Below are positions 7,410 to 8,615 of a stretch of 8,615 nt of DNA, in pieces. Within the stretch, counting starts at the first letter, position 1. Each line of letters begins with the position of its first letter. The notes below the pieces were generated by a model. That model saw only the letters and a list, made by a program, of their open reading frames with translations. It did no database searches and was not told the origin of the DNA. Source of the DNA: Nitrospirota bacterium (GTDB lineage Bacteria; Nitrospirota; Thermodesulfovibrionia; Thermodesulfovibrionales; JdFR-88); contig JAJYJB010000092.1 of NCBI GenBank assembly GCA_021789735.1, positions 1 through 8,615 of the forward strand. Direction: 5' to 3'. A program made the translations under genes and the position numbers.

Positions 7410-7527
7410 AACCTGTCTCAAGATCGCTTCTGGCCGCAAGTGGCTGAAAGCGCGGCGTACGGCGTCATCAAAAAAAACCGTCCGGAGGCGTAGCTTTGCT
7501 GCGCCTCCGGACGGTTTCTCCTTTCTT
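7407..7527 (+). mobile_element. MITE-like element, copy 2 (inverted relative to copy 1; right end unclear)
   Basis: This 121-base stretch aligns without gaps to the reverse complement of 5241-5361 with about 10 differences by eye, and 7442-7518 is identical. The left terminal repeat starts at TAGAACCTG (7407), so the TA at its edge is also the first two bases of the ilvD stop codon. Beyond 7527 similarity to copy 1 fades: only a diverged match continues for some 12 bases. No clean right terminal repeat is present where one would be expected near 7587. The copy is therefore truncated, diverged or interrupted on that side. Confidence 0.7.
7470..7517 (-). terminator. Hairpin of element copy 2, T-tract on the minus strand
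   Basis: The same 43-base hairpin as in copy 1 occupies 7475-7517. Its eight-base A-run at 7470-7477 is a T-tract only for minus-strand transcription. On the + strand the hairpin is followed by TTTCTCCTTTCTTCC, a broken pyrimidine run that may still end ilvD transcripts weakly. No minus-strand gene that would need it is visible in the window. Confidence 0.6.
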
Positions 7528-7733
7528 CCCCGTCTGCCTTGGCCCGAATGGGCGAGTTCAGAAGATGAAGTGCAGCAAGGAAGTCCATGCAGCGGCAGGA
7601 AAAAAGCGGAAAAGCGAAAGCCGGTATTGCCTGCCGATCATAAACTGAGACACTTCAAAAAGCCTCAGGCTCTGGTTTCGCATTGGCCGGGTATGATAAT
7701 ATATCAAGCACATCTTTAATTTAAGAGGATATT
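7528..7733 (+). promoter_or_regulatory. ilvB upstream region with possible -10 element
   Basis: The gap between ilvD and ilvB is 324 bp; its first part is element copy 2 and this is the rest. TATGATAAT at 7692-7700 contains a good -10 (GATAAT or TATGAT), but no convincing -35 stands 16-18 bases before it. AAGAGGAT at 7723-7730 is the ilvB ribosome binding site, 3 bases from ATG 7734 by its last base. I see no leader peptide rich in Val, Leu or Ile codons and no T-box. The part 7528-7640 holds nothing recognisable. Confidence 0.4.
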
Positions 7734-8615
7734 ATGAAAGCGGGAATGAAACTTACTGGTTCGGAGATACTGATAGAATGTCTGAAGCGTGAAGGTGTGA
7801 AGCACATCTTCGGTTATCCCGGAGGGGTTGTGCTCAACATCTTCGACATGCTTTACGATGACAAGGACATAAAACTGATCCTTACCAGGCACGAGCAGGG
7901 CGCGGTGCACGCAGCCGACGGTTATGCGAGGGCCACTGGCAAGCCCGGCGTCGTCCTCGTGACGTCCGGCCCCGGCGCTACAAACACGGTGACCGGCATC
8001 GCGACCGCCTCTATGGACTCGGTGCCCATGGTCGTGATAACGGGCCAGGTCCCCACCATGCTTATCGGCAATGACGCATTCCAGGAGGCGGACATTGTAG
8101 GCATCACACGCCCGTGCACCAAGCACAACTTCCTCGTGAAAGACGTGAACGACCTTGCCATGGTTGTAAAGGAAGCGTTCCATATAGCTGTGACGGGCAG
8201 GCCCGGCCCGGTCCTCATAGACCTGCCCAAGGACGTCACCGCCGGGAAGACGGATTTTGTATGGCCGGAGAAGGTCGGGCTGCCGGGGTACAAGCCAAAG
8301 TACGAAGGCAACAAATGGATGATAAACCAGGCCGCCCATATGATAGAGAAATCCAAAAAGCCGGTCATTGTGGCGGGCGGCGGTGTGATCATATCCGGCG
8401 CGCACAAGGAGCTCCGCGAGCTTGCCGAACATACCCAGGTGCCGGTGACAACGACGCTCATGGGAATAGGCTGCTTTCCGGAGACCAGCAGGCTCTCGCT
8501 TGGGATGCCCGGGATGCATGGCACATATTACGCCAACAAGGCCATCCAGGAGTCTGACCTGCTTATAGCCCTGGGCATGAGGTTTGACGATCGAGTGACC
8601 GGGAAGACGGACGCC
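7734..8615 (+). CDS. ilvB: Acetolactate synthase large subunit, N-terminal part (3' end outside window)
   Basis: The frame is open from ATG 7734 to the right edge, exactly 294 codons. It catalyses ThDP-dependent condensation of pyruvate with pyruvate or 2-oxobutyrate, the first common step to valine, leucine and isoleucine. Visible landmarks are [12 protein letters not shown], the ThDP-activating Glu in [44 protein letters not shown] closing the pyrimidine-binding domain, and the central-domain [11 protein letters not shown] near the end. These fit a biosynthetic acetohydroxyacid synthase rather than pyruvate oxidase or a catabolic AlsS, although the C-terminal ThDP/Mg motif is not in the window. 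The start follows AAGAGGAT, and the second Met (residue 5) is a possible alternative. A regulatory subunit ilvN would be expected downstream. The pathway neighbour ilvD lies upstream beyond a repeat element. Confidence 0.95.
   Translation, partial: MKAGMKLTGSEILIECLKREGVKHIFGYPGGVVLNIFDMLYDDKDIKLILTRHEQGAVHAADGYARATGKPGVVLVTSGPGATNTVTGIATASMDSVPMVVITGQVPTMLIGNDAFQEADIVGITRPCTKHNFLVKDVNDLAMVVKEAFHIAVTGRPGPVLIDLPKDVTAGKTDFVWPEKVGLPGYKPKYEGNKWMINQAAHMIEKSKKPVIVAGGGVIISGAHKELRELAEHTQVPVTTTLMGIGCFPETSRLSLGMPGMHGTYYANKAIQESDLLIALGMRFDDRVTGKTDA

Noticed and set aside
7716..8519. Minus-strand open frame of 267 codons opposite ilvB
   Set aside because: It is a shadow of the conserved acetolactate synthase frame, His/Arg/Gly-rich with no domain.

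Overview
The window reads as a stretch of bacterial chromosome with every real gene on the + strand. It holds one end-truncated GTPase gene, a four-gene haem-synthesis block, a small DUF465 gene, and the start of a branched-chain amino acid (ilv) block. Frequent ATA (Ile) and AGG (Arg) codons, an oxygen-sensitive radical-SAM haem enzyme, and an IlvD without one Cys of the oxygen-stable [2Fe-2S] type suggest an anaerobic or microaerophilic bacterium. A relative of Nitrospirota or Desulfobacterota would fit. That placement is inference from style and gene content, not from a marker gene.

Layout. 1-506 is the 3' end of hflX. 507-575 is a short promoter region with a perfect TATAAT between two arms of an 8-bp inverted repeat. 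576-1658 encodes a radical SAM/SPASM protein of the AhbD (haem b synthase) type. 1720-2757 is hemE, 2754-3722 is hemH and 3732-5117 is a hemY-type porphyrinogen oxidase; these three are packed as an operon. hemH has no usable ATG at its true N-terminus and most likely starts at a CTG overlapping the hemE stop codon. 5118-5391 is mostly a 182-bp MITE-like element with terminal inverted repeats, TA at each end and a strong hairpin/T-tract terminator. 5392-5622 is a DUF465/YdcH-like small protein. 5694-7409 is ilvD. 7410-7733 holds a second, inverted copy of the same element, which begins inside the ilvD stop codon, followed by the ilvB leader. 7734-8615 is the first 294 codons of ilvB, cut by the window edge.

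How the genes may work together. HemE makes coproporphyrinogen III. HemY and HemH can oxidise and metallate either coproporphyrin or protoporphyrin. AhbD converts Fe-coproporphyrin III to haem b. Finding all four together suggests a mixed route in which a coproporphyrin-dependent branch is finished by anaerobic AhbD instead of ChdC/HemQ. This is the most interesting hypothesis here. The second notable system is the pair of inverted terminator-carrying repeats that bracket the DUF465-ilvD segment. IlvD and IlvB act in valine/isoleucine synthesis, but the element separates their genes.
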